Of a stretch of DNA of 64,000 nt, positions 1-10,297 are shown piece after piece. How positions within the stretch are numbered: the first letter of the stretch is position 1; every line of letters begins with the position of its first letter. Below the pieces are notes generated by a model, which did not search any database, was not told the origin of the DNA, and was given only the letters and a program-made list of their open reading frames with translations. Source of the stretch: Brachionus plicatilis (lineage: Eukaryota > Rotifera > Eurotatoria > Ploima > Brachionidae); NCBI GenBank assembly GCA_010279815.1, contig QEOQ01000204.1:1427561-1491560 (forward strand). The letters are read 5' to 3'. Position numbers and translations under genes: made by a program.

Positions 1-70
1 TAGATCAGGCTTATATTGTCTTGGGTTGTCTAATGCATATAGATTTGCTATATTTCAGAATTTTCTTGCA

Positions 71-140
71 ATTTTTCGTCAGTATTCAAAATTATAAAGT
101 CCGGACTAGGTCTTGACTTGAGACTTGTGACTTTTAAACA
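71..140. repeat. MITE-like fragment, CAGAGTTG-ended family
   Basis: The stretch AAAGTCCGGACT followed by GACTTGTGACTTTTAAACAACTCTG also occurs, in the other orientation, at 52930-53025. There the whole unit is palindromic and starts with CAGAGTTG. This copy looks like a half-element. Family assignment rests only on the shared ends. Confidence 0.5.
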
Positions 141-477
141 ACTCTGGTATTTAGTATTAGATATGTTTGTGAATGATATTTTCACTATTTAAAAATGAAT
201 CTTTACATGAATATCAAATTAAATGTTTATATTTAAAAAAAATCAAAAAAGTCAATTATTTTAATAGGAGCCAATATTTAAAAACGAATAATAAAGTAAA
301 CTTGCAGCGCATAAACTTGGAATAAAAAATTTTAAAAAGCTTGAAATTAAAATATTAATCAAGTACATAAATGAAATATTTAATATCAAAAAAAAGAAAA
401 CAATCTTTTTTAAACTGCGAAAATTAAGTAAGTGAATAAGCTCTAATAGAAAACGAATAGAAATTCCAAAAAATTAA

Positions 478-1581
478 ATGAAGAAAATAGAAGAATTGAA
501 AATTTTGGTCATTGGTGGCGGCCCGGTTGGCCTTTCTGCAGCGTTGTTTCTATCGCACAAAGGTATCAAGCCACGTATAGTTGAAAAACTAACTGAGGTA
601 AATAAATACTCGCGAGCACTAGCGATAAACCCACGAACCTTAGAACTGTTCGATAAAATCAATGCCGTTGCAGAATTCATCAAAGATTCTTACCGGGTTA
701 ATGCGGCAAATTTTTTCATCGGCTCAAGATTAGTTATTAACAATTTTGAGGAAGTAAATCACAAATTTCCATTTATCAGCGTACAACCTCAATATGTAAG
801 TGAAAGAGCTCTATCTGAATTACTAAATCAAAGAGGAATTACTATCGAAAAAGGTGTAATTGTAAAAGAAGTATCAACTACAAATGAATTGGTAAAATGC
901 GAGTTACAAGCAATTGACGGAAGAACTGAAAGCTTGGAATTTGATTACATTTTTTGTGCAGATGGTGCTCATAGCGCGATCAGAAAATCACTCGGTCTAA
1001 AATTTAATGGGAGCACTTATAATTCACCTTTATTTTTATGTGATGTGACATTTAAAACAAATTTAAATCCTAATGATTTTTATTTATTTTTTCCAAAAAG
1101 CCAACCAGTTTTTTTTATTAGAATTGAAAGAGATTCATGGAGAATAATCGGCACTGATCCCGAAATTTTGGACAATTTACCTAAAGGTCATGAAATTCAG
1201 AATATTTTATGGCAATCAAATTTTGTCATAAATAATCGAATCATCGAAAAATTCAAATTTAGCAACGTGTTTTTTGGAGGTGATGCCGCTCATGTCCACT
1301 CTCCAGCTGGTGGCAGAGGAATGAATTTAGGTATAGAAGATGCATTTGTTTTTGCAGAATTATTAGCCGAAAATCGTTTAAATGAATATGATAAATTAAG
1401 AAAGAATGCTGTGAAAAAAACTCTATCTAGAATTGATATGATTACAAAGGTTATGCTTGGAGAGAATTTTTTCTATCGTATTGTAAGAAGGATTTTTTTA
1501 TTCTTGATGCCTACTTTTTTTCCTTTAGTGAAAAGAAAATTAACAACTTATTTTTTTGGACTCGATCATAAAATTATCTAG
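478..1581 (+). CDS. FAD-dependent aromatic-type monooxygenase, intronless
   Basis: This is a 367-residue flavoprotein of the FAD_binding_3 (PheA/TfdB, aromatic hydroxylase) type, which uses NAD(P)H and O2 to hydroxylate small aromatic or polyketide-like substrates; the substrate here is unknown. Visible motifs are the N-terminal dinucleotide-binding loop VIGGGPVGL at residues 11-19, the second FAD/NADPH motif CADGAHSAIRKSLG near residue 160, and the ribose-binding motif GGDAAHVHSPAGGRGMNLG near residue 268, followed by IEDA. The protein is shorter than the usual 500-600 residues and lacks the C-terminal thioredoxin-like domain. The start is the first in-frame ATG. The gene has no intron, unlike the conserved animal genes in this window. 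A gene acquired from bacteria and since adapted to local base composition is possible but unproven. Confidence 0.85.
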   Translation: MKKIEELKILVIGGGPVGLSAALFLSHKGIKPRIVEKLTEVNKYSRALAINPRTLELFDKINAVAEFIKDSYRVNAANFFIGSRLVINNFEEVNHKFPFISVQPQYVSERALSELLNQRGITIEKGVIVKEVSTTNELVKCELQAIDGRTESLEFDYIFCADGAHSAIRKSLGLKFNGSTYNSPLFLCDVTFKTNLNPNDFYLFFPKSQPVFFIRIERDSWRIIGTDPEILDNLPKGHEIQNILWQSNFVINNRIIEKFKFSNVFFGGDAAHVHSPAGGRGMNLGIEDAFVFAELLAENRLNEYDKLRKNAVKKTLSRIDMITKVMLGENFFYRIVRRIFLFLMPTFFPLVKRKLTTYFFGLDHKII

Positions 1582-1596
1582 GCAAGAATTTGGACC

Positions 1597-2319
1597 TGGT
1601 CGACTATGTGAACATTTGTTCACAAATTATGTGAACAATCCACTTAAGACGACTTGGTTAACAAAAATGCTCACCAAAGCCATTCATTAAATTTTTTTTA
1701 AAAAGTGATTTAAAAAATTATGTGAACTAGATCAAATTTTTTTTTAAAAAATTTATTCAAGAAAATTTTAATTGTCATATAAATAATTTTCATTCAAAGA
1801 TTGCCATGTTAGAATTAAAGATTCAGTTTTTATGCTTTTTTGACATGTGAGGTTTTACGCCTCTAAAATTTTTCATTAATTTGCCACACAATTTACATGG
1901 CACAGGGTTAATGTGTTGGCTTAGAGCTTTATTAACAACATTTACCGTTTCTTTGGAATTAATAATTTCCGAAGTTGCTACTTTAAGATTGGGTATAGCC
2001 TTTTGAGTAGGATTTAGTTCTTATTGCATCAATTCTTCATTAAGGTTCTGAAAATTTTCAGCGAAGCCAGACTCATCTATACTCGAAGTTAGATCATCAC
2101 TCTTTTTTGTATTAGGATCTATGGGATCAGATTTTACTAATTTAAGAAATTCATTCGATTTTTTTACGTGATGAACTTTTAAAACTTTATGTGCACAATT
2201 AAAATTTAATTTTGATCAGATATTTGGTGAACATAGTTTTAATAAACTATGATGTTCACCAAGTCGTCTTGACCCGATTGTTCACACAATTTGTGAATAA
2301 ATGTTCACATAGTCGACCA
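1597..2319. mobile_element. TIR DNA transposon, 723 bp, with decayed zinc-finger ORF
   Basis: The ends TGGTCGACTATGTGAACATT and its reverse complement form an inverted repeat of about 60 bp with only a few mismatches; both arms go on to share ACGACTTGGT. The element starts just after the monooxygenase stop codon. It carries one broken minus-strand ORF. I see no convincing target-site duplication, so the superfamily is undetermined. It looks non-autonomous. Confidence 0.8.
1823..2190 (-). pseudogene. C2H2 zinc-finger ORF remnant inside the TIR element
   Basis: Read on the minus strand, the segment encodes about 120 residues ending in a zinc-finger-like motif: CKLCGKLMKNFRGVKPHMSK followed by KH, i.e. 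Cys-x2-Cys then His-x4-His. One in-frame stop (TAA) interrupts the ORF about 65 residues upstream of the end. The finger is the type found in hAT/BED or KRAB-less transposon proteins. No start codon or catalytic DDE motif is visible, so this is a leftover of the element's own gene or a captured exon. Confidence 0.55.
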
Positions 2320-2445
2320 AACCTAAGAGTTTTTCTTTAATATAAACAAAAACTAATATTTTTAATAAAGATCAAATTGATATTATTATAAATTGATAGC
2401 TTGAATGTTGCAAATTTCAGCATTGATCGTATGATCAAATAGCTA

Positions 2446-2727
2446 TTAATCAATCTTGAATAAAAAAATCCAAATGTTTTTTGAAAAGTTTCCATTCTTG
2501 ATTAGGTCTATTTCAGTTTGATTGAAGAATCCCATTTTAATTGTTCCCGGATTTATGTCTTTTTCGAAAGACATATTCGACATATTCATATTTAATTTTA
2601 CTGGAAGAATAATATTTAGAATAGCTATACCAACAAGAGCTAAAATGTCATGATAATGTCTGTAATGGTGGGCAGATTGGGCGACTACAAAGATCGAGAA
2701 TGAGAAACCGCTATTAATGGGATCCAT
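2446..2727 (-). pseudogene. Broken copy of the Cys-rich membrane protein at 3186-4352
   Basis: About 60 codons (roughly 2482-2650) match the stretch of the neighbouring gene from its fifth membrane segment into its ectodomain: VGIAILNIILPVKLNMNMSN, then IKMGFFNQTEIDLIKNG. The match stops abruptly on both sides and the flanking codons are unrelated. It is therefore a partial duplication lying 0.5 kb downstream of the intact gene. Fragment duplication or a retained exon of a dead paralogue would both explain it. Confidence 0.7.
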
Positions 2728-3185
2728 TTACAATCACAAAATGCTAGCATTTCTCCAAACGATTCAGACACTGTCATAGCCACCCCACTTGAAACCAATT
2801 AACAGCTCAAAATCTCAGACTTTTAAAATTAAATTCAAAAAACAAATTTTATAACTAGCAATTGTTTTTTCAATTAATACTTAAATTACTTATTTAAAAT
2901 AACAAAATTATCGCTTATTGACTAAATAAATTTAAAATCGATAATTTTTTATATAAATTCCTGATATAATATCGAAAAATTTAATCAATTTTTTTTTCAT
3001 TTTCTTGCAATACCAAAAAATTGCTAAAATCTTATTTAAATATTCAACAAATCTTTAATTCTTTTAATTAAAAAACATATATTAAATCATCTATATTTTC
3101 TGGATTTTATTGTCGGATTGTCGGAAATCTAAAGTAACAAATAAAATACATGATAATGATTTTAATTAAAATAAAATTAAAATAC

Positions 3186-4352
3186 TTATAAAAACATTGT
3201 TAACAATAAAAAACAAAAAAAAACATAATTCAAAAATGGAATTTTAATTTTTTGAGAAAAATTAGTCGGACAAATGTTCCAACTAGCTTCCTTAGTTAGA
3301 AGAATACGAGGAGTTTTAACTTCGCAATTGGAAAATCCACTCCATCCCAGCTCGACTTTATCATCAAACTCCTGAACCAAATACAATTTTCTATCTCCTA
3401 AACCAGGACAACTGGAAAAACAAGTTGAATTCTTGCTCATTACGGCACAGTTGTACGAAGGATAAGCACCTGAGTCAAGATATTTCAACTGAATTATGAG
3501 CTTGAGATTATTTGAACAATCAGGATAGACTAACTGAGTAGTGTCATTACAAGCTATTTCCTTATTCAAAAATCGCCAAAATTGTCGTCTGCAATTTGAT
3601 CTCGAACAGTCTCTTGTTTTATTTTTGCTATATAAAATATCATACAATGTACCAACAAAACGGTATGAATAATTTGGGTCTTTGGCAAAGCTTCCATTCT
3701 TGATTAGGTCTATTTCAGTTTGATTGAAGAATCCCATTTTAATTTCTTCCGGATTTATGTCTTTTTCGAGAGACATATTCGACATATTCGACATATTCAT
3801 ATTTAATTTTACTGGAAGAATAATATTTAGAATAGCTATACCAACAAGAACAAAAATGCATACCACAAAAGCAACTTTTTTTACTAGTTTATACCAATTC
3901 TTTGGTAAAGTCTGTTTAGGTATAAATAAAAGTAAGTTAAGGGTCCCGGCCAAAATTACCAATATTAATGTCAAAAATGCTCTTGCTAGGGCTATTTGAT
4001 AAAATTTATAGTTAAAACTTGTGATAAACATGTATGTAATTGCCTCCTTGGGTATACCAAGAAAGAAAAGAGTGGCTGCAGAAGTCAATAAAGAATAAAA
4101 ATAATTTTTGTCTACAATTGCGATCAATGTTGAAAAAATGACTAATAATAAATTGAAAATTCCCATTATAAGAACGGCTATGTAAATGCCATTTGTAGAA
4201 AAACAACTGTCAAAAGAATTCATTGCTATCGAACCGGCATAATTTATTTTGGACATTAAAGCTATATCAAGTCCAAATATAATGATTGTTAAAATTACGT
4301 GGAAAAAAACGATTAGTAATTTAGATATCGAAATCAGTCGTTCTTTTTCCAT
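3186..4352 (-). CDS. Five-pass membrane protein with Cys-rich ectodomain, orphan family
   Basis: This is a single-exon gene of 388 residues. I see five hydrophobic segments: about residues 10-32, 53-78, 85-108, 122-145 and 158-182. They are followed by a roughly 190-residue loop rich in cysteines, most notably CAVMSKNSTCFSSCPGLGD, and a short hydrophobic C-terminus. A second full copy lies at 58398-59534 and a fragment at 2446-2727. The most conserved blocks between copies are IKMGFFNxTEIxLI, FAKDPNYS.RF.GTL, YPSYNCAVM and KLYLVQEFDDKVEL. I do not recognise the family. The conserved extracellular blocks with paired cysteines suggest a folded ligand- or partner-binding domain, which is an inference. 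Start is the first ATG. Confidence 0.75.
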   Translation of the reverse strand: MEKERLISISKLLIVFFHVILTIIIFGLDIALMSKINYAGSIAMNSFDSCFSTNGIYIAVLIMGIFNLLLVIFSTLIAIVDKNYFYSLLTSAATLFFLGIPKEAITYMFITSFNYKFYQIALARAFLTLILVILAGTLNLLLFIPKQTLPKNWYKLVKKVAFVVCIFVLVGIAILNIILPVKLNMNMSNMSNMSLEKDINPEEIKMGFFNQTEIDLIKNGSFAKDPNYSYRFVGTLYDILYSKNKTRDCSRSNCRRQFWRFLNKEIACNDTTQLVYPDCSNNLKLIIQLKYLDSGAYPSYNCAVMSKNSTCFSSCPGLGDRKLYLVQEFDDKVELGWSGFSNCEVKTPRILLTKEASWNICPTNFSQKIKIPFLNYVFFCFLLLTMFL

Positions 4353-5010
4353 CGTTGAAATCTAATTTTTGATTGAAAAACTTGACAAATTTATTATTTT
4401 AATATTTTTAAAATAAAAGATATTTATATACAATTAGTAGATTATATTTTTATGAAATTATTTTAAATTTAAAAAAAAAACTCTCATGATTTACCTATGA
4501 ATTCAAAAATTTGCCTCCAAGCTTTAAATTTTTGTTTAAAAAAAAATGTTTAAATCAATTTCGAAGATATTTTTTATGTTTGAATAAAAATATTTATCGT
4601 TTGGGTCTGAGCAAGAACGGTAAAAACATTAAAGAAAGCTAGAAGCATTTTGTTTTTTGTTCTGTAAGTTGATTAATTACCATATCAAAATTAAGAATCA
4701 GCTTGAAAATTACAAAAGATTTTAAAAGCTTTTTCTTAATTTCAAAAATCTTAACGTAAGTTCAGTTTACCACGGTGTCTGCTTGGAACAGAAAAATTTT
4801 ACAATGGCTGGCTTTCAAAATTTTTTTTGACTTAAAAACTGGCTTTAGAAAAATTAATCTTAGTCATGAATTTGACTTAAAATTAAAAACTATACCTGAA
4901 AATAACCTTTGAAAAAAAAATGAACAAATTTTTTAAATCTAAATTATTCGAGACCCTTCGATATTAGCTGGCTTTAACTTGCTTGAAAAAAATATTAAGT
5001 AAAAAAATTA
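4353..5010. other. AT-rich intergenic DNA, nothing recognised
   Basis: Upstream of the orphan membrane gene. No ORF with homology and no repeat structure found by eye. Confidence 0.5.
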
Positions 5011-6370
5011 ACGGGTGTTCAATAATAAATGACCGTTTTTGTTTAATAGAAAAAAAATGTGTTCCAGTCGATTAAAATGGCTGAAATTTTATACACATAA
5101 ACTAACACCTTTCTTGTTTAAGAAATGGGTGTTATTAACTTTCCACCTCTAGTTAAACGGGAACGGTGCCAAATCACCTAAACCTACTTTTGACTAAAAA
5201 TGTCCTCGAAGGTTTGAATTTTACCAATTTTTGATATTCACATATTCTGATGTGAAATTTTAAGCTGATTAAAATGAGCCATAAATCATTTCTCTATCAT
5301 GTTCCGTTCAAAAAATATCCTTAAAAACCGCCAAAAAATGACCAATTTGTAAAATTCCAAAAAAATGCTGTTTTTGATTCTTTTTGCTAAAACTTTCTAT
5401 AGAAACATGCGATCCAAATAAAATTTTACACAATCATAGATGACTAAATAAGCTTTAAATAAACATATTAAATTTGTAGGTATCACTTTTGGTTTGACCA
5501 AGGAGCTTGTAATAAACCAAAATTTGGTATCTCATTTTTATGAATGTATTGATCTGAGTGCTTAAAGGAAAATATGTTACGGTATATAACCGACTCTCCA
5601 TAGTTTTGTTTATATTGATTTTAAACAGTAGATTAATATTTATGGATAACATAAATATTTAGAAGCAATGATTTTAGATCCGCTATCAAACAACAGTTTA
5701 TAACGGTTATTGCAACAGTCAATTAATAATAGTATAGTAAACATTTATTTTATTGTGGAATGATTGAGCTTTACTTCCTAGTTTTTATTTATATTCATTC
5801 TTAATCTAGCATTAAGAACTTCACTATAAATTGTAGTTACTTATTCTTTATTTTTAGTTTTATATATTCACTCTTATTTATAAATAAAATATTTTAAAAC
5901 GAATTCGTTATCTTTTACTACGCCTAAAGTAGTGGCCAGACTTTAAGTGTAACAAATATCTAAAAAGTATACTTAAATGAAAGCTAAATAAATCTAGTTT
6001 CAAAAAATATATAGGACTAAAGTGTGGCACTTTTGATCTTTGAAAAAAAATCAACTAAATTATGCTTTAATATAAAAATTTAAAAAATTTTTATTTTTGA
6101 ATTTTAACTTATTTTAAACCTTTAAAATACATTTTTTTTATCAATAATTATCGGATGCTGATTTTCCAGCTTGAAAATTTTGTATAGCTCGCGTAAGCAT
6201 ACTTTGGCCATTTTAGATTTCTTGATTATTTTTTCTTTAATAATTGATAAAAAAAAATGTATTTTAAAGGTTTAAAATAAGTTAAAATTCAAAAATAAAA
6301 ATTTTTTAAATTTTTATATTAAAGCATAATTTAGTTGATTTTTTTCGGTCATTTATTATTGAACACCCGT
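5011..6370. mobile_element. TA-flanked TIR element, 1360 bp, Tc1/mariner-like ends
   Basis: The perfect terminal inverted repeat starts ACGGGTGTTCAATAATAAAT and continues GACCG (25 bp); both ends are flanked by TA (5009-5010 and 6371-6372), the target choice of Tc1/mariner and related elements. The interior has no recognisable transposase; the longest internal ORF (65 codons, minus strand) has no hallmark. It is non-autonomous or badly decayed. Confidence 0.75.
6044..6346. repeat. Internal hairpin inside the TA-flanked element
   Basis: Two arms of about 105 bp (near 6044-6152 and 6237-6346) are near-perfect inverted copies separated by about 85 bp. The outer ends of the arms read ATCAACTAAATTATGC and its complement. 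The hairpin sits just inside the right TIR, so the element has a simple left end and a foldback right end. Confidence 0.75.
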
Positions 6371-7030
6371 TAGATTTTTTTGTCGGATCATTTATTTACT
6401 TATTATTGTAATTAAGTTTAAATATTTTATCTTATTTGATTTAAATCGAATAGTTTTATTTTTTTTCAATCAAATTAATAAATTCCAAAAAATAATTTGC
6501 AAATTTTTTTATTAAATTTTATTCATAGTATCTTCAGTTTCGAAAATAATCAAATCGTATTATATGTTTATTTTAATTTGGAGATAAATAAGTGGAAATC
6601 GTTTCTCATAAAAAATTATTTTTTCTCTTATTTTTTCTATTTAAGCTGGTTAGGTAGACCCGTTAAGAATTTATTTAATTCAATTTTTCTTCACTTGTAC
6701 TTTAAGATTTTATTTTTAATCTAGTTTCCTAGAACTAAATAATAAATTTGCTCATTTCTTGGTTGATAAAATAAGAAAATGCTTTGAATAATTTGCTGAT
6801 AGCTTTTAGCTTTACCAAAAAATTAGTTTGGCTTCTCGATTAATTTGTTTCATGTGATCATTTTTTGAATTACGTGGCCAATTTTGGTCTCATTAAATGT
6901 GACTAGAAATTATCATCTATCAAAAAAATATTTTTGGTCTCTTAAGACCAAATTTTTGCGGTAAATTTGATAAATTTTATCTTCAATTATTTTATCTTTA
7001 ATATCTCCAAAATTTCGACTTGAGTGGAAA
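6371..7030. other. AT-rich intergenic DNA, nothing recognised
   Basis: Contains a 75-codon open frame at 6497-6724 of low-complexity hydrophobic composition; no splice structure or homology supports it as a gene. Confidence 0.45.
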
Positions 7031-7217
7031 TCAGAGTTGGTCAAAGTCAAATACGACTTTGACTATTAAAATGTTTTACTAAAATTCCATGTTAAACTTT
7101 AACTTTTAACTATTTTTTTTAAAGTCAAAGTCAAATCAAGCTTTGAATTTTGCAGACTTTTAAATCATTTAAAAGTCTGCAATTCATTTAAAAGTCTGAA
7201 ATTAAGTTAATTTCTGA
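7031..7217. repeat. MITE, CAGAGTTG-ended family
   Basis: Ends ATCAGAGTTGG and CCAACTCTGAT are inverted repeats. The interior has repeated AAAGTCAAAGTC and TTTAAAAGTCTG motifs. A related copy is at 16388-16597. Confidence 0.6.
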
Positions 7218-7352
7218 GTTTTATCCAACTCTGATGGAAATAAAAAGTAATGAGATTTTGTTCCACAATGAGTGGATAAGGAAAAAAATGTTTCAATTAT
7301 TGTCTTTGCTAAAAATAATATAATACTAAAAACCTTACAATATTAGTTATCA

Positions 7353-7487
7353 GATGATGTAAATGAAAATAATTGGTTAGATTATGGGAGAATTTCATAT
7401 GATTGTCCGAGATATTCAAAAAGTTATGCATGCAAACATTATATAGCAGTCAAGAAAAAATTTACTAAAATTCCTGATAATGCTTAG
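7353..7487 (+). pseudogene. SWIM-type zinc-finger remnant, MULE-transposase-like
   Basis: A 44-codon open stretch encodes DCPRYSKSYACKHYIAVKKK and ends in a stop. The Cys-x8-Cys-x-His pattern with a following hydrophobic helix is the second half of a SWIM zinc finger, as found at the C-terminus of Mutator-like transposases. The preceding codons run into an in-frame TAG. No other part of a transposase is seen nearby, so this is a short relic. The SWIM domain could alternatively come from a host gene. Confidence 0.45.
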
Positions 7488-8117
7488 ACACATGATATTG
7501 GTAAATAAATAACTCGTGGTATTCCTAAACTAGTCAATAAAGTTTGAGAGATAGTTTTTTTTCTATATTTTATATTTTAAATGATTTTGATTAAAAAGAT
7601 TTTTTATTTAATTTAAAAAAAAAATTTGATGAATCTTTTCTTTTTAAATAATCTAAATTTTCGTGTATTTTGTTTTTTTAATTGATATGTATATTTGTTT
7701 TAATAGAACTTAAATAAATTTTGTGATAAAAATAAAAACATTTCGATAATAGAATTTCAATGCTACTATTTCAATATTTTGATGATAACTTCTAGATATT
7801 TGATAGTATAAAAGATATCAGTCTTTCCGTGTCTATGTTTTAATGATAACCTCAATTAATTCCATTTAAGCTCAATCCACATGAATAAGCTGCACAAACA
7901 ATGAATGCATTCGAGTCCAGAATCCAAGTTCAGAATTGCTTAAAGACAACCAAATTCGATTTAGACCCTTTCAAATTTAATTAAATAATTTCATAATTTT
8001 ATTTAAGCAAGTTTTTTTTTCTAAATCAAATTACCAAAACTAGCATTTTAAGCTTGATTTAAGTTTTATCTCATTCACAAAACAAAATCAAGTTCAGCTC
8101 TCCAATTTAGCATCGAA

Positions 8118-9062
8118 ATGAACCATAGGTAAACCATTCCAAAGAATAATTGTAAATAACTACTTTTAATTTAAAGAACAAGATTGCACATTTTTCTTTT
8201 TACTTTTGGCCTAGTGCTTATTTGCAGTGTTCCTGCCATGGACTCAGAGGAGCTATCCAGCGAGGAGTCAGACCTGATTGCGTCTGATCTAAAAAAGTAC
8301 CACAAAAGACTTGAAACAATTGATGGAGTAGAAATAGCCAGCTCTTACAAAGAGTACTTGGACCTGGCGCTGGGTGACTTGGAAGACAGATTGAAAAAGA
8401 GCAATGTAAAATTGGCCGATTTCAAGGAAAGAATTTACAAGAGAACAAACTTGTTGAGACAAATTGAGAATGAAATAGAGAAGCGCAAAGAGTACTCTCA
8501 ACAATTGAGCGAAAAGGACAAGTTTTTGAGAACCAGACTTATCCGAAACACGGAAATGAAGTCGGCTTTGCAAAATTTGGCCGACATTGCCGGCTACAAG
8601 CTGAATTCTATTGAAAAAAATCAATATTATAGCGATTCGAATTCGACAGAAAATCTAAGTTCAATTCTAAATGAAGATGAGAGTCAATTGGTAAATAGCA
8701 GAAATTTGACCAATGTTTTGGTAGACAAATGGGAGAAATCAAAAAATAGCAGCACCTACACCAGATACATTGAGATGGCCTATGCCGAGGTAGACTCTAT
8801 ATTGGCCACTGACAAGCAAACATTGATAGATGTGATCCGTAAATTGAAAACAAATGAATACAAGCTAAAAGAATTGGAACAACTGAGAAATAAAGTGAAT
8901 TCAAGTTTGGCGCGATTGAGCGAACTGGAGACCAGTTTGGCGAATTTGATAAATCACGATCTGCAAATATCCAACACGGTGAAGCTGCTTGAGAAACAAA
9001 TGCTCCAATTTAATCAAGAAAACATGAATAACTTTAAAAATAATGCAAATAAAAACGATTAA
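8118..9062 (+). CDS. Secreted coiled-coil protein, two exons (first exon 11 nt coding)
   Basis: CDS is join(8118..8128, 8177..9062), 298 residues. Exon 2 has no ATG at its 5' end. A 48-bp GT..AG intron (8129-8176) joins it in frame to ATGAACCATAG, giving an N-terminus MNHRTRLHIFLFTFGLVLIC, a good signal peptide with a hydrophobic core. The rest is almost entirely helical and charged, with heptad-like repeats at about residues 40-115 and 215-290 and several N-glycosylation sequons (NSS, NLT, NST). AATAAA lies 55 bp after the stop (9115-9120). I do not recognise the family; a secreted or ER-lumen structural protein is likely. If the 11-nt exon is wrong, translation would start at the internal ATG at 8238 and the signal peptide would be lost. 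Confidence 0.7.
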
Positions 9063-10115
9063 ATTAAAATCGATTTTATTGATTTTTTTGTCACCTGAAT
9101 AATTTTTTTTTACAAATAAAAAATTAAATTTGAATTTTTTAAGCTTTTCGAAAATCATCGTTTTGTCAAAAAATTATTAATTTCTTCGAGGACGTGAAAA
9201 TTTTATTTTTCCCACAAAACAAAACAACCTAAATACAGATCTTTAGAAAAATCGCTAGAACATGATTTTTTTATTAAAGTGCTCAAGTTATGTAAAAAAC
9301 TTTGTCAAATGCCTAATACCATAATGCCTTAAGCATGTTTAATTTATTTAACCTTTTTTTAGTTTTTGTTGTTTTAATGTTTACTAAAAAATTCGAAAAA
9401 ATAAAAAATCTAATTTATTTTAAGATGAAAATAGATGGTTAGCGCTTTTTTAAGGAAACGCCTAGGAATTTGACATTTAGAACAAAAAATTTTTCGACGA
9501 TCAGACAAATAAATATTTTTGATTTTTAAATTTGTATATTTTGTAACAATTTTTCCAAAATTAAAAAAATATTTCGGAATTTTTAATGTTTCAGAGTTTT
9601 TGGTCTATTTTTTTTTATTTTATTCAAAACAAATAAACATTTTAATTGTTAAAACAATAGTATATAATTATCTCAATGTGTTTTTGGAGTATAGCAATTA
9701 GTCTCTTATCACCGTTTATATAATCTTTTTTATAAGGTTATAACTATGGTAATTTTATTTGAATTTTAGTATTTACTTTTCCTCAATTGTAAAATTATCA
9801 TGATTTCGTCGTTGAAATTAAAAAAAATCTATTCTAAAATTTTTTTTGTGGCTTAAACGACGGCATTAAAAATCAAGAAATATCAAACATTCATTTAATA
9901 TTTAAAGCAGTTCACACTCTTTGTCATAGTTTAAGAATTTTTAGATAATCAAATCGAATTTTTTTTGATAAGCTTTTTTAGAATTTTTTTTTGAGTTTTT
10001 TTCAAATAATTTAAAAAATCGATTTTGTTGTCATTTTTAAGGTGTTGTGAATTTCAAATACAAACTGAACAAAATCCTTCATTTTTTTATTAATTAAAAT
10101 TTAATAAAATAAATA
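9063..10115. other. AT-rich intergenic DNA, nothing recognised
   Basis: Starts with the 3' end of the coiled-coil gene (AATAAA at 9115-9120). A 60-codon frame at 9519-9701 is low complexity and unsupported. Confidence 0.45.
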
Positions 10116-10297
10116 AGAAAAAATACTTCAACATAGTGCAACAAACTTAGTTGCACCTTTTTTTTTCCAAAATAAAATTAATAGTTTATTTAACTCTTAT
10201 TGATTCTTTTTTTTTGTCTTTTTTTACATGAGAAAAAATGTTTTAGGTAATAAAAGTGCTACAAAGTATGTTGCACTATGTTGCAGTATTTTTTCTA
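10116..10297. repeat. Small TIR element (MITE), about 180 bp
   Basis: Inverted ends of about 30 bp: AGAAAAAATACTTCAACATA (10116) with its near complement ending at 10297. The internal GTTGCAC motifs repeat in both orientations. Its right two thirds are duplicated at 10687-10855. Confidence 0.6.
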
